Below, piece by piece: positions 16,049 to 24,193 of a stretch of DNA of 64,000 bases. Positions within the stretch are counted from its first letter, which is position 1, and each line of letters opens with the position of its first letter. The notes under the pieces were generated by a model, which saw only the letters and a list, made by a program, of their open reading frames with translations, was not told where the DNA came from and searched no databases. This stretch comes from CALNYS01 sp942490855. Its GTDB lineage: Bacteria; Planctomycetota; Phycisphaerae; Phycisphaerales; UBA1924. The stretch lies in the NCBI GenBank assembly GCA_942490855.1, contig CALNYS010000001.1, forward strand, positions 372,001-436,000, given 5' to 3'. The translations under genes were made by a program, and so were the position numbers.

Positions 16049-17656
16049 TTACGCGTCTTCGAAGTCGTCGCGGAGGGTGAGGTCGAAGGTGTTGATGGCC
16101 TTGATCTCGTCGGCGGACTTGGTTGCGAGGTTGCGGTAGCGGGCGATGAGGGAGGCGGGGTCGTCGGAGGCGATGGAGCCGAGGAGGTTGAACTTGTGCT
16201 CGAGGATTCCGGCGAGGTCGGCGGTCTCGTTGCGGGCGTGGCCTGCGGGGTACATGACCATTCCGGAGTCGTGGGTCGCGCCGGCGGCGGTGGTGACGAT
16301 CATCGCGGTGGGGATGCCGTCGGGGTAGTTCTTGTCGTAGTCGGGGCCGCCGTGGGTGAAGGTGATCTTCTGCATGAGGGCGCGGGTGCGGGTGTCGTTG
16401 ATGGCGTCCTTGGCGTAGTCGTAGGGGGAGAGCATGAGCTGCTTCCACGTGGCGCCGCCCGCGCCTTCGCCGGTGGCGAGGTTGCCGGCCTGCTTGGCGT
16501 CGAGGGCCTTGCGGATGAGCGTGGAGACGATGTAGGCCATGGAGTGGTCGGCGGACTGGCGGGTCTTGGGGTCCATCTTGGCGGGGTTGCCGATGATGCC
16601 GAAGGCGGGCTCGTAGGCGGCGATGGTGATGGACTCGATGGCGGCGCCGTTGGGGTCGTCGAGGACTTCGGGGTTGGTGTTGATGAGGTCGATGACGGCC
16701 TGGAGGGCGCCGGCGGACTGGTGCTCGTAGAGGCCAAGCTTGAAGTGCATGCCCATGACGGCGAAGTCGTCGCCGGAGTGGGAGAGGTGGAGGTCGAAGG
16801 GGGAGGGGGCGAGCTCGGTCCAGCGGTCCTTGCCTTCGGTGGTGGGCTCGAAGAAGCGGAAGATGGCTTCGGGGTTGCGGAAGATGTCGCGGGGGCCCAT
16901 GAAGCCGCGCATGGAGCGGAGCATGGAGAGGACGGCGACCTCGGTGGAGATCGCGGCGCTGGCGCCCTTGGAGTCGGAGAGCTGCTTGCCGGCGCGGATG
17001 GCGCGCCAGGGGATGTAGTGGGCGACGGACATGCCGATGGCGGATTCGATCTGCTGGGCGGTGGCGCCCATGAGCGCGCCGAAGACGGCGGCGGAGGCGA
17101 TGGCGCCGTGGACGACGTGGTCGATCTTGTAGGTCTTGAGGGAGAAGACCTCGGAGAGGCGCCCGCGGATCTCGTCGATACAGACCATGGCGCGGAGGGC
17201 GGTGGCGCCGTCGAGGCCTTGCATCTGGCAGGCGGCGATGGCGACGGGGTAGAAGTCGTTGTGCCCGAACTCGCCGGCGGTGTTGTTGCGGGCTTTGTTG
17301 AATCCGAAGTTGGTGCCGTTGGAGTCCCACTCGCGCACGGCGTTGGAGTTGGCGACGATGGCCTTCTCGGGCTTGAGCGCGCTCGCGGAGCCGAAGACGG
17401 TGGCGCCTGCTTGAGCGCCGGCGGGGTACTCGAGGGCTTCTTCGCGGAGGAGGGTGGGGGCGTTGGTGCGCAGGGCGAGTGCGGAGAGGCCGCAGAGGGT
17501 GGCGTCGGTGTGGAACATGTCGGTGCGGTCGAGCACGGACTGGTCGGGCGAGCCGAGAGCGCCGCTGACGAAGTCGATCGCGAACTGGGCGATGCCGAGG
17601 GCCTGGTTGGAGTCGGCGGGGAGGTGGGTGAAGGTGTCGGTGGTGGTGGCGGTCAT
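16049..17656 (-). CDS. prpD: 2-methylcitrate dehydratase, MmgE/PrpD family
   Basis: A 535-residue protein. It shows the PrpD fold landmarks: AIDFVSGALG at the start, SNAVREWDSNGTNFGFNKARNNTAGEFGHNDFYPVAIAACQ, ALRAMVCIDEIRGRLSEVFSL, KIDHVVHGAIASAAVFGALMGATAQQIESAIGMSVAHYIPWRAIRAGKQLSDSKGASAAISTEVA and GFMGPRDIF. PrpD dehydrates 2-methylcitrate to 2-methyl-cis-aconitate. With prpC and prpB at 9.9-12 kb it completes the cycle apart from the rehydration step, normally done by aconitase B or AcnD elsewhere in the genome. That prpD is separated from prpBC by the three secreted paralogs suggests later insertion or rearrangement. Confidence 0.9.
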   Translation of the reverse strand: MTATTTDTFTHLPADSNQALGIAQFAIDFVSGALGSPDQSVLDRTDMFHTDATLCGLSALALRTNAPTLLREEALEYPAGAQAGATVFGSASALKPEKAIVANSNAVREWDSNGTNFGFNKARNNTAGEFGHNDFYPVAIAACQMQGLDGATALRAMVCIDEIRGRLSEVFSLKTYKIDHVVHGAIASAAVFGALMGATAQQIESAIGMSVAHYIPWRAIRAGKQLSDSKGASAAISTEVAVLSMLRSMRGFMGPRDIFRNPEAIFRFFEPTTEGKDRWTELAPSPFDLHLSHSGDDFAVMGMHFKLGLYEHQSAGALQAVIDLINTNPEVLDDPNGAAIESITIAAYEPAFGIIGNPAKMDPKTRQSADHSMAYIVSTLIRKALDAKQAGNLATGEGAGGATWKQLMLSPYDYAKDAINDTRTRALMQKITFTHGGPDYDKNYPDGIPTAMIVTTAAGATHDSGMVMYPAGHARNETADLAGILEHKFNLLGSIASDDPASLIARYRNLATKSADEIKAINTFDLTLRDDFEDA

Positions 17657-17710
17657 CGCGGCTCTCCTCTGGTGGATGGGGGGAACATCCTAGCCGGATG
17701 AGGAGAGCGC

Positions 17711-17880
17711 GCCCTCTCCCTCTCCCCTAGCCCCTCTCCCTCGGGGAGAGGGGGATCGGAGGGGATGCCCTTGCCTACGGCCTCTGTCCCCGGGGGAGAG
17801 AAGGGAGATGGTGGCTCGCTTCGCTCGCTTTTTGCTTTGGCCCCTCACCCTGGCCCTCTCCCGGTGGGAGAGGGGAGGGA
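17711..17880. repeat. GC-rich intergenic palindromes between prpD and a PEP-CTERM gene
   Basis: Copies of the window's palindrome family at about 17711-17757 and 17841-17880, with a diverged one near 17779-17806 and a CTCGCTTCGCTCGC segment between. This 227-bp gap otherwise holds only the prpD promoter region; no gene is seen. Confidence 0.7.
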
Positions 17881-17883
17881 GGG

Positions 17884-18651
17884 TTAGCGCCGGCGGCGGG
17901 TGGTGAAGGCGGCGAGGGGGAGGAGGAGGGCGGCGGACGGGGCGGGGATCGCGGTGATCGTGATCGTGGCGTCGATAGCGCCGAACTGCATATCGGCAAA
18001 TTCACCGCTCCCGTACCCGGAATAGAAGAGTGAGGAATAGGTCGAGAAATCTATGCCGACGACTTCGAGGCCGTGTCGATCTGGTGTGAGGATAAAAGAA
18101 GCGTCGATCGACGTGTTGACGTTGGCGACCTCGATGAGGGTCGTCGAACCATCGCTGCCGCCGTAACCAATGGCAAGCCTGTTACGGTCCAAATTTGGCT
18201 CAAGCGGGGAGTCGCCGTCGGCGTATGTGAGATCGGCGCTGATGTCGATACGTACGCGGGTAGAGAAATATAACCTCACACTGTAGTCGTCAAGGGCAGT
18301 CTGCGATGCGCTGAAATCGGCCTCTTCATCCAGCTTCCAATCCAGCGTGCTCCTTGATTCGCTCTGAAATCTCAGTGTGTATGCCTCGGACTCCATTGTC
18401 GCAGAGATTGATGTCGAGACTGATGACGACGCCGAGCCGTTGGGAAGCACCGCGACTGAATCGAGAGAGCGTACAAGAGGGTTTGCGCCAGAAAGGTCTC
18501 TGTGGTCTTCGATCCACGGGAGGTCGGCCTCTTGGTCTCCGAGTTCGAGTCTGGCGACCGACGTCGCATAGCTGGAGTGGGACTCAAAGTCGATAAAAGC
18601 TGACGCTGTCGAGCCTACAAGAAGAGCAAGGCTGGCGGGAAGGAGACGCAT
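17884..18651 (-). CDS. Secreted protein with PEP-CTERM-like anchor
   Basis: A 255-residue protein. The start at 18651 is set by AGGAG 9 bases upstream and the signal peptide MRLLPASLALLVGSTASA. The mature region is Ser/Thr-rich beta structure (VSTSISATMESEAYTLRFQSESRSTLDWKL; YSVRLYFSTRVRIDISADLTYADGD; ATITITAIPAPS) without a known domain. The end, IPAPSAALLLPLAAFTTRRRR, is a PEP-CTERM-like sorting tail as in other proteins of this window. Likely exported and anchored to the envelope; role unknown. Confidence 0.75.
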   Translation of the reverse strand: MRLLPASLALLVGSTASAFIDFESHSSYATSVARLELGDQEADLPWIEDHRDLSGANPLVRSLDSVAVLPNGSASSSVSTSISATMESEAYTLRFQSESRSTLDWKLDEEADFSASQTALDDYSVRLYFSTRVRIDISADLTYADGDSPLEPNLDRNRLAIGYGGSDGSTTLIEVANVNTSIDASFILTPDRHGLEVVGIDFSTYSSLFYSGYGSGEFADMQFGAIDATITITAIPAPSAALLLPLAAFTTRRRR

Positions 18652-18789
18652 GGTGTCACTCCTCTGTCGCTCTCGTTCGAGCGTGTTTTGCCGAGGGCGA
18701 TTTGGCGTTCGGCACTGTCTTGTACGCACAGGAGGAAGTAGGAGGTTTCTCGAAATTACAACAATACTTATTAACTCATGGATATCTTC

Positions 18790-19266
18790 CTAGCGCTTCG
18801 CGAGCCGACCCAGCATCCAGCGCCACTCGCCGTACTCGTAGGGGATGGCATCCGAGTGGAGAGCCTTCACCTTCGTGTGTAGTTCTTCCAGGAGGGTGTT
18901 CTGCCATTCGGTCGCGGTGCGGTCGCAGAAGAAGATGCGGCATCCCAACGGCTTGATGGTGTGGGCGGCGCAGAGGTTGGACTGCTGGAAGGGGCAGCCG
19001 CCTCGGGACTGGGCGGCTTCGACACCTTTAACGGTGAGGGTCGGGTTGGTCGCGTTCCAGCGGGCGACGCAGTAGGCGGCTTCGAGACCGGTGACGTAGA
19101 GGCGGTGGCCGTAGGACTCGAAGTTGCAGCAGCGTCCGGAGGCCCAGCAGGCGGGGCCGCGCTCTGCGATGCGGGCGCTGGCTTCGGCGTAGATGGCTTC
19201 GAGGGCTGGGGCGGTCGGGCCTGAGGTGACGGCGTCGAACCACGCGCGGACGGCGGGGTCGCTCAC
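18790..19266 (-). CDS. Cysteine-rich YkgJ-like protein, second of a coupled pair
   Basis: A protein of about 158 residues. The start is a GTG (19266) overlapping the stop of the upstream gene as GTGA, so translation is probably coupled. The sequence DPAVRAWFDAVTSGPTAPALEAIYAEASARIAERGPACWASGRCCNFESYGHRLYVTGLEAAY is followed by GGCPFQQSNLCAAHTIKPLGCRIFFCD. The cysteines (CxxxxxCC, then GGCPFQ..xLCxxHxxKPLGCRxFFC) fit the YkgJ-type zinc/iron-chelating cluster family. A longer upstream extension in this frame overlaps the neighbour and is rejected. Confidence 0.75.
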   Translation of the reverse strand: MSDPAVRAWFDAVTSGPTAPALEAIYAEASARIAERGPACWASGRCCNFESYGHRLYVTGLEAAYCVARWNATNPTLTVKGVEAAQSRGGCPFQQSNLCAAHTIKPLGCRIFFCDRTATEWQNTLLEELHTKVKALHSDAIPYEYGEWRWMLGRLAKR

Positions 19267-19700
19267 GGCTTCATGGTCGCGACGGAGATGCGGATCTCCT
19301 CGACGGGGACGAAGGCGCCGCGGTTGAAGCCCTCGCAGGCGCGGGCCTCGCGGTCCCAGGCGTTTTTGCTTTTGAGGTGTTCGGGCCACCAGGGGTAGGT
19401 GCGGCACTGCTTGGGTCGGGCGGCGTGGATGGAGCAGACGGCCTTGCCCGGGAGGGAGTCGCGGTCGAGGAAGACGCAGTCGAAGCCGTGTTCGGTCTCG
19501 ACCTCGTTGAGGCTGGGGCCGGCGGGGCCGAGGTTGGTGTAGTCGCGGATGAAGCGGTCGAAGGTGATGCCCAGCACCTTGGCGATGAGCTTTCCTTCTT
19601 CCTTGGTGTAGGCGACGTAGCCGGGGGGTCCGGTGCAGCAGGCGCCGCACATGGTGCATTCGAACTGGAGACCGTCGCTGTACCACTCGTTTGCGGGCAT
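19263..19700 (-). CDS. YkgJ-family Cys-cluster (zinc/iron-chelating) protein
   Basis: A 145-residue protein starting at 19700 (MPANEWYSDGLQFECTMCGACCTGPPGYV). The pattern CTMCGACC...G, then GFDCVFLDRDSLPGKAVCSIHAARPKQCRTYPWWPEHL is the classic YkgJ (PF03692) cluster CxxCxxCC...CxxH..RPxxCrxyPw. These proteins bind a metal cluster, but their reaction is not established. It overlaps the next gene, a second Cys-cluster protein, by 4 bases; the pair may work together. A 80-bp divergent gap separates it from the peroxiredoxin gene. Confidence 0.88.
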   Translation of the reverse strand: MPANEWYSDGLQFECTMCGACCTGPPGYVAYTKEEGKLIAKVLGITFDRFIRDYTNLGPAGPSLNEVETEHGFDCVFLDRDSLPGKAVCSIHAARPKQCRTYPWWPEHLKSKNAWDREARACEGFNRGAFVPVEEIRISVATMKP

Positions 19701-19780
19701 ACGGGAGAGTGTACCCGGGGGGCGAGGGGGGTATCCTGCGGTTTCTTGCGGTACGGCGAACCACCACTGGAGATCACACG

Positions 19781-20416
19781 ATGACCCTGCAGCTTGGCGA
19801 CACGGCACCCGACTTCACCCAGGACTCGACGGAGGGGCCGATCAGTTTTCACGCGGCGCTCGGCGACTCATGGGGCGTCCTCTTTAGTCATCCCAAGGAC
19901 TTCACCCCGGTCTGCACGACGGAGCTCGGCGCGGCGGCGAAGCTCAAGCCCGAGTTCGACAAGCGGAACGTGAAGATCTTCGGGTTGTCGGTGGACGGGC
20001 TGTCGGATCACGCCGGGTGGGCGAAGGACATCGCGGAGACGCAGGGCGTGGAGCTGAACTTCCCGCTGATCGCCGACGCTGATCGGTCGGTGGCGGACCT
20101 GTACGGGATGATTCACCCGAAGGCGGACGACACGCTGACGGTGCGGTCTGTCTTCATCATCGGGCCGGACAAGAAGGTGAAGCTGACGCTGACGTACCCG
20201 GCGAGCACGGGGCGGAATTTCGACGAGATCCTTCGGGTGATCGATTCGCTCCAGCTGACGGCGAAGCACAAGCTGGCGACGCCTGCGAACTGGACGCACG
20301 GGATGGACTGCATCGTGGTTCCGGCGGTGACGACCGAGGACGCGAAGCGGATGTTCGACAACGTGATGGAGATCAAGCCGTACCTGCGGTACGCGAAAGC
20401 GCCGTCGGGCTCGTGA
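19781..20416 (+). CDS. 1-Cys peroxiredoxin (Prx6-type)
   Basis: A 211-residue protein beginning MTLQLGDTAPDFTQDSTEGPISFH. The peroxidatic Cys is in SHPKDFTPVCTTELG (about residue 46). There is no resolving Cys in the usual C-terminal place. The long C-terminal arm (HKLATPANWTHGMDCIVVPAVTTEDAKRMF...EIKPYLRYAKAP) is the mark of the Prx6/AhpC-long subgroup, whose members reduce peroxides with an external thiol donor. GGAG lies 9-12 bases before the start. Its stop overlaps the GTG of the deaminase gene (GTGA), giving a two-gene operon. Confidence 0.92.
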   Translation: MTLQLGDTAPDFTQDSTEGPISFHAALGDSWGVLFSHPKDFTPVCTTELGAAAKLKPEFDKRNVKIFGLSVDGLSDHAGWAKDIAETQGVELNFPLIADADRSVADLYGMIHPKADDTLTVRSVFIIGPDKKVKLTLTYPASTGRNFDEILRVIDSLQLTAKHKLATPANWTHGMDCIVVPAVTTEDAKRMFDNVMEIKPYLRYAKAPSGS

Positions 20417-20868
20417 ACGATCACGACCAGACGTTGCTGGAAGCCGCGTTCGCGCAGGCGGAGAAGTCGCACGCGGAGGGGGGCATCCCCATCGGCGCGG
20501 CGCTGGGCACGCGCGACGGCGTGGTGCTGGCGGTGGGGCACAACCTGCGGGTGCAGTCGGGCGACACGACGGCGCACGCCGAGACGGTGTGCATGCGGAA
20601 CGCGGGGCGTCGGCGGGATTGGCACACGCTGACGATGGCGACGACACTCAGCCCGTGCGTGATGTGCTGCGGGGCGGCGCTGCTGCACCGCATCCCGCGG
20701 ATTGTCATCGGCGAGAACCACACGTTCCAGGGCGACGAGGAGTTGCTGGCGTCGCGCGGGGTGGAGCTGGTTCACGCGCACGACCTGCGGTGCGTGGAGC
20801 TGATGGAGCGGTTTATTACGGAGCGGCCCGAGCTTTGGAATGAGGATATTGGGGCGCCGGTGGAGTGA
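20413..20868 (+). CDS. Cytosine deaminase, yeast Fcy1-like (zinc CDA fold)
   Basis: A 151-residue protein with GTG start overlapping the peroxiredoxin stop. Zinc site: HAET (H and catalytic E) and TLSPCVMCCGA (PCxxC). The rest follows the fungal cytosine deaminase pattern rather than tRNA adenosine or dCMP deaminases: GGIPIGAALGTRDGVVLAVGHNLRVQSGD, NAGRRRDW, LLHRIPRIVIGENHTFQGDEELLASRGVELV and a C-terminal ERPELWNEDIG, which in the yeast enzyme closes over the active site. It should turn cytosine (or a related base) into uracil and ammonia for salvage. Bacterial cytosine deaminases are usually the unrelated amidohydrolase CodA. Confidence 0.85.
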   Translation: MNDHDQTLLEAAFAQAEKSHAEGGIPIGAALGTRDGVVLAVGHNLRVQSGDTTAHAETVCMRNAGRRRDWHTLTMATTLSPCVMCCGAALLHRIPRIVIGENHTFQGDEELLASRGVELVHAHDLRCVELMERFITERPELWNEDIGAPVE

Positions 20869-20916
20869 CGTCTTGTTGAACAGACGTGGCTCGCTTCGCT
20901 CGCGGTTTGATTGATC

Positions 20917-20954
20917 CCCTCACCCCGGCCCTCTCCCTGTGGGAGAGGGGGCGG
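20917..20954. repeat. GC-rich intergenic palindrome
   Basis: One copy of the CCCCTCACCCCGGCCCTCTCC-loop-GGGAGAGGGGG family, preceded by CTCGCTTCGCTCGCGG. It lies between the convergent ends of the deaminase and queD genes. Confidence 0.7.
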
Positions 20955-20997
20955 ACGTGCTGCGCTCTTCGGGCGGGTCGGGGCGCCCGGCTCGTCT

Positions 20998-21360
20998 TCA
21001 GGGGCGCCACGTCGCTTCGCATCCGGGCGCTTCGGTGACGCTGGCGCCTTGCACGCGGAGGCCTACGGGGAGCGTTTTCGCGATGGACTCGCCGATGTGT
21101 CTGGCGACGTGCTCGGCGGTGGGGTTGAGGTGGTCGAAGGGCGGGGTGGCGTTGAGGTCGGCGTTGTGGAAGGGGGCGACGATCTGGGCGAGGGCGCGTT
21201 CGAGGTCGTGGAAGTCGCAGAGGAGTCCGTCGCTGTCGAGGGTGTCGCCGGCAACGGTGACGCTGACGCGCCAGTTGTGGCCGTGGACGGGTTCGCGCTG
21301 GCCTTTGATGAGGATGGCGTGGGCGGCGCAGAACTCGGTGCGGATGGTCAGCTCGAACAT
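20998..21360 (-). CDS. queD: 6-carboxytetrahydropterin synthase-like protein
   Basis: A 120-residue protein of the 6-pyruvoyl-tetrahydropterin synthase fold. ELTIRTEFCAAHAI holds the first zinc His region with the catalytic Cys; EPVHGHNWRVSV gives the HxH zinc ligands; MLL-type GLLCDFHDLERAL, FDHLNPTAEHVARHIGESIAKTL and VTEAPGCEATW complete the active site. QueD makes the pterin precursor of queuosine/7-deazaguanine. Other que genes are not nearby, so a tetrahydropterin role cannot be excluded. GTATAC about 12 bases before the ATG (21372-21377) probably provides a -10 element and implies a very short leader. Confidence 0.88.
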   Translation of the reverse strand: MFELTIRTEFCAAHAILIKGQREPVHGHNWRVSVTVAGDTLDSDGLLCDFHDLERALAQIVAPFHNADLNATPPFDHLNPTAEHVARHIGESIAKTLPVGLRVQGASVTEAPGCEATWRP

Positions 21361-21459
21361 AGGGGCAGAGGGTATACGGGCCGAGAAAATCGGGGCGGGG
21401 CGGCTTCAGGTTGGGCTTCCGGGGGCCGATAGGCGGTGGAAGCGTGAGAGGAGCCTCGC

Positions 21460-22746
21460 ATGCGCCGACTGTTTATCAAAGACCTTCGCCCTGGCCAAGT
21501 GCTTCCGCAGGCGCTCTTTACGCCTTCGGGGCTGAAGCTGCTGCCGGCGGGGACGCGCTTGTCGCGGGGGCGGATCGCCTCGCTGCGCCGGGCGTACGAG
21601 AGCGAGCTGTACCTGGCGACGAGCTACGCGGAGCTGCGTTCGGAGCTGTCTGATGCGCCGGTGGTGGCGACGGAGGCCGCGGCGTCCGGGTGGCGGCCGG
21701 CGGCGGAGCGGACGCCTGAGCAGACGGCGCGCCGGGAGTGGATGCGCGAGATCCGGCGCACGGAGCGCGACATCGATGAGCAGTTCGACCTGTGGGCGCC
21801 GATCGTGCGCCGGGTCGAGCCGGCGGCGCGTCCGCTGGAACTGGCGGCGACGGGGCGCGAGGGCTGGCCTTCGGGGGCGCGGCTGCGCGCGTACCGGTCG
21901 GATCGCGTGGCTCGGATCGCGGCGATGCACCGTTCGATCGCGGCGCGTGAACACGTGGAGCTCAACGACGCGCTGTACGTCGTGCGCGAGCTGATGGATC
22001 TGTACGCGGGGTACCCGGACCGTTTCGCGCGGCTGGCGACGATGGCGGCGGGGAGCGATCACCCGGTGGCGGAGCACGCGCTGCGTGTGTGCGCGCTGGC
22101 GACGGCGATCGGCGTGCAGCTGGGGTGGTCGCTCGAGGACGTTCAGATGGCGGGCCTCGCGGGGCTCTTTGCTGATCTTGGGATGGTTCTCGAGCCGGTG
22201 GATTCCGGGCTGGCGCTCGACGACATCACCGCGTCGCGCCTGCGTAGGCATCCCATCGCGAGCGCCGTGATGATGTCGGCGATCAAGGGGGCGCCCGAGG
22301 CGGTGCGACTGGCGGTCGCGCAGCATCACGAGCGGCTGAACGGGCGGGGGTACCCGCTCGGTGCTCGTGGGGAACAGATTCATGACGTGGCGCTGGTGGT
22401 GGCGGTCGCCGATTGCTTCGGCGCGGCCGTCGCGGCTCGCCCGCACCGCGCGGCGAAGCGGCCGCACGCGGCGCTGGTGAACGTGTGCAGGGAGGCGCTG
22501 ACGGGGTCGTTGGACCGGCGCGTCACGATGGCGCTGGTGCGTGTGACGGGCGTGTTCCCGGTCGGGGCGGCGGTGTCGCTGAACCGGGGCGGGGCGGCGG
22601 TCGTGATGTCGAGCCGGGCCGACGAGCCGGGGCGCCCGTGTCTGCGTCTGCTGGACGACCTGGGGGACCTTGATCTCTCGGTTGCTCGCGACGTGCGCAT
22701 CACGGCGGAGTTGGCGCCGAGCGAGTCGGAGATGCTCGGCGCGTGA
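21460..22746 (+). CDS. HD-GYP-like signalling protein with degenerate HD motif
   Basis: A 428-residue protein. The N-terminal part (RRLFIKDLRPGQVLPQALFTPSGLKLLPAG) is the DUF3391-like lead-in often found before HD-GYP domains. The HD-GYP region keeps its first His (HPVAEHALRVCALATAIG) and HHERLNGRGYPLG, but where the HD diad should stand it reads AGLFADLGMVLE, so the His is Ala; the conserved lysine of DxGK is also lost (DLGM). Loss of these ligands should abolish cyclic-di-GMP hydrolysis, pointing to a binding or scaffolding role. The C-terminus has a PilZ-like/beta segment (VFPVGAAVSLNRGGAAVVMSSR...RPCLRLL). AGGAG precedes the start. Confidence 0.82.
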   Translation: MRRLFIKDLRPGQVLPQALFTPSGLKLLPAGTRLSRGRIASLRRAYESELYLATSYAELRSELSDAPVVATEAAASGWRPAAERTPEQTARREWMREIRRTERDIDEQFDLWAPIVRRVEPAARPLELAATGREGWPSGARLRAYRSDRVARIAAMHRSIAAREHVELNDALYVVRELMDLYAGYPDRFARLATMAAGSDHPVAEHALRVCALATAIGVQLGWSLEDVQMAGLAGLFADLGMVLEPVDSGLALDDITASRLRRHPIASAVMMSAIKGAPEAVRLAVAQHHERLNGRGYPLGARGEQIHDVALVVAVADCFGAAVAARPHRAAKRPHAALVNVCREALTGSLDRRVTMALVRVTGVFPVGAAVSLNRGGAAVVMSSRADEPGRPCLRLLDDLGDLDLSVARDVRITAELAPSESEMLGA

Positions 22747-22780
22747 TCGTGACGCGGGGGCTCTGGTATCCTCGCGCGTG

Positions 22781-24193
22781 ATGAGTACAGCACATGAAAC
22801 GGGTTCGGCGCCGCTGATGGCGTCGGTCAGCGGCGTTCGCGGGATCGTTGGGGCGTCGTTGACGCCGGAGGTGATCGCGCGGTTCTGCGGGGCGCTGGCG
22901 GGGTGGCTGCGCGAGCAGGGCGGGGCGTCGGGCGCGCCGTGCGTCGTCGTCGGGCGGGACGGACGCGTCGGCGGGGAGGTCGCGGCGTCGCTGGCGATCG
23001 CGTCGTTGCGTTCGGCGGGGATGCGGGTGATCGATCTGGGCGTCGCGACGACGCCGACGGTGGGGTTCATGGTCGTCCGGCACGGGGCCGACGGCGGGCT
23101 GGCCCTCACGGCGAGCCACAACCCGGCGGAGTGGAACGGGCTGAAGCCGATCACACGCGAGGGCGGGGCGCCGGCTCTGGGCGACGCGGCGGAGATCCTC
23201 GCGCGGTTCCAGCGTGGTGATACGCGCTGGGCGGCGCACGCGGACCTGGGCGGTCTCGACGGCGACGACTCGGCGGCGCACGCGCACGTCGCGGCGGTGC
23301 TGCAGGCGGTGTCTGAGGTGTGCCCGCTGGAGACGATCATCGCCCGGCGGTTCCGCGTAGCGCTCGATTCGGTGAACGCGTCTGGGTCGCTGGCGGGGGC
23401 GATGCTGCTCGAGGCGCTGGGGTGCTCGGTGGAGCGCGTGGCGTGCGACGGGAGCGGGGTCTTCCCGCACACGCCGGAGCCGACGCGTGAGAACCTGACG
23501 AGCCTGTGCGCGGCGGCGAAGGCAGCGGGCGCGGACGTGTCGTTTGCGCAGGACCCGGACGCGGACCGGCTGGCGGTCGTGGACGAGACGGGGCGGTACA
23601 TCGGCGAGGAGTACACGCTGGTGCTCGCGGCGACGGCGCTGCTCGGGTCCAACGGCGCGGGCGCGACGCTGGCGGCGAATCTTTCGACGAGCCGGATGAT
23701 CGACGATGTGGCCGCGGGTCTTGGGGCGACGGTCGTGCGGACGGCGGTAGGGGAAGCGAACGTGGTGGCGGGGATGCGGGAGCACGGGTGCGTGCTCGGG
23801 GGCGAGGGCAACGGCGGGGTGATCTGGCCGGCGATCGTCGACATCCGCGACAGCCTCGGTGCGATGGCGCTGGTGCTGGCGCTGATGGCGCAGCGCGAGG
23901 AGGCGCTCTCGGCGATTGTTGATGCGATGCCGAGCTACGCGATCGTCAAACGCAAGGCGGCGATCCGCGACGGTCTCGCGGACGCGGCGATCGCCGCGCT
24001 CAAGGAGCGGTACGCCGGCGAAACGATGGACGAGCAGGACGGGCTGCGGGTGGACTTTTCCGACCCGCCGTCGTGGGTGCACGTGCGCGCGAGCAACACG
24101 GAGCCGATCCTGCGGGTGATCGCGGAGGCGCCGGACGCGGCGGCGGCCGATGGTCTGGCCGACGAGGTCGAGGGCGTGATCGCCGGGCTGTGA
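22781..24193 (+). CDS. Phosphohexomutase (phosphoglucosamine/phosphomanno mutase family)
   Basis: A 470-residue alpha-D-phosphohexomutase. SVSGVRGIVGASLTPE is the N-terminal phosphate-binding region. The catalytic serine is in TASHNPAEWNGLK. The metal-binding loop is DPDADRLAVVDE. The sugar-binding loop is GEGNGGVIWP, and the C-terminal phosphate clamp is RASNTEPILRVIAEA. SGVRG instead of the bacterial GlmM TDGVRG is reminiscent of archaeal and planctomycete phosphoglucosamine mutases. It would interconvert hexose-6-P and hexose-1-P for UDP-sugar synthesis. The next gene starts in its stop codon (TGATG). Confidence 0.9.
   Translation: MSTAHETGSAPLMASVSGVRGIVGASLTPEVIARFCGALAGWLREQGGASGAPCVVVGRDGRVGGEVAASLAIASLRSAGMRVIDLGVATTPTVGFMVVRHGADGGLALTASHNPAEWNGLKPITREGGAPALGDAAEILARFQRGDTRWAAHADLGGLDGDDSAAHAHVAAVLQAVSEVCPLETIIARRFRVALDSVNASGSLAGAMLLEALGCSVERVACDGSGVFPHTPEPTRENLTSLCAAAKAAGADVSFAQDPDADRLAVVDETGRYIGEEYTLVLAATALLGSNGAGATLAANLSTSRMIDDVAAGLGATVVRTAVGEANVVAGMREHGCVLGGEGNGGVIWPAIVDIRDSLGAMALVLALMAQREEALSAIVDAMPSYAIVKRKAAIRDGLADAAIAALKERYAGETMDEQDGLRVDFSDPPSWVHVRASNTEPILRVIAEAPDAAAADGLADEVEGVIAGL

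Noticed and set aside
15932..17701. A 589-codon plus-strand frame opposite prpD
   Set aside because: It is the GC-rich antisense shadow of a well-conserved enzyme; the composition is nearly all G, V, E, A, D with no domain.
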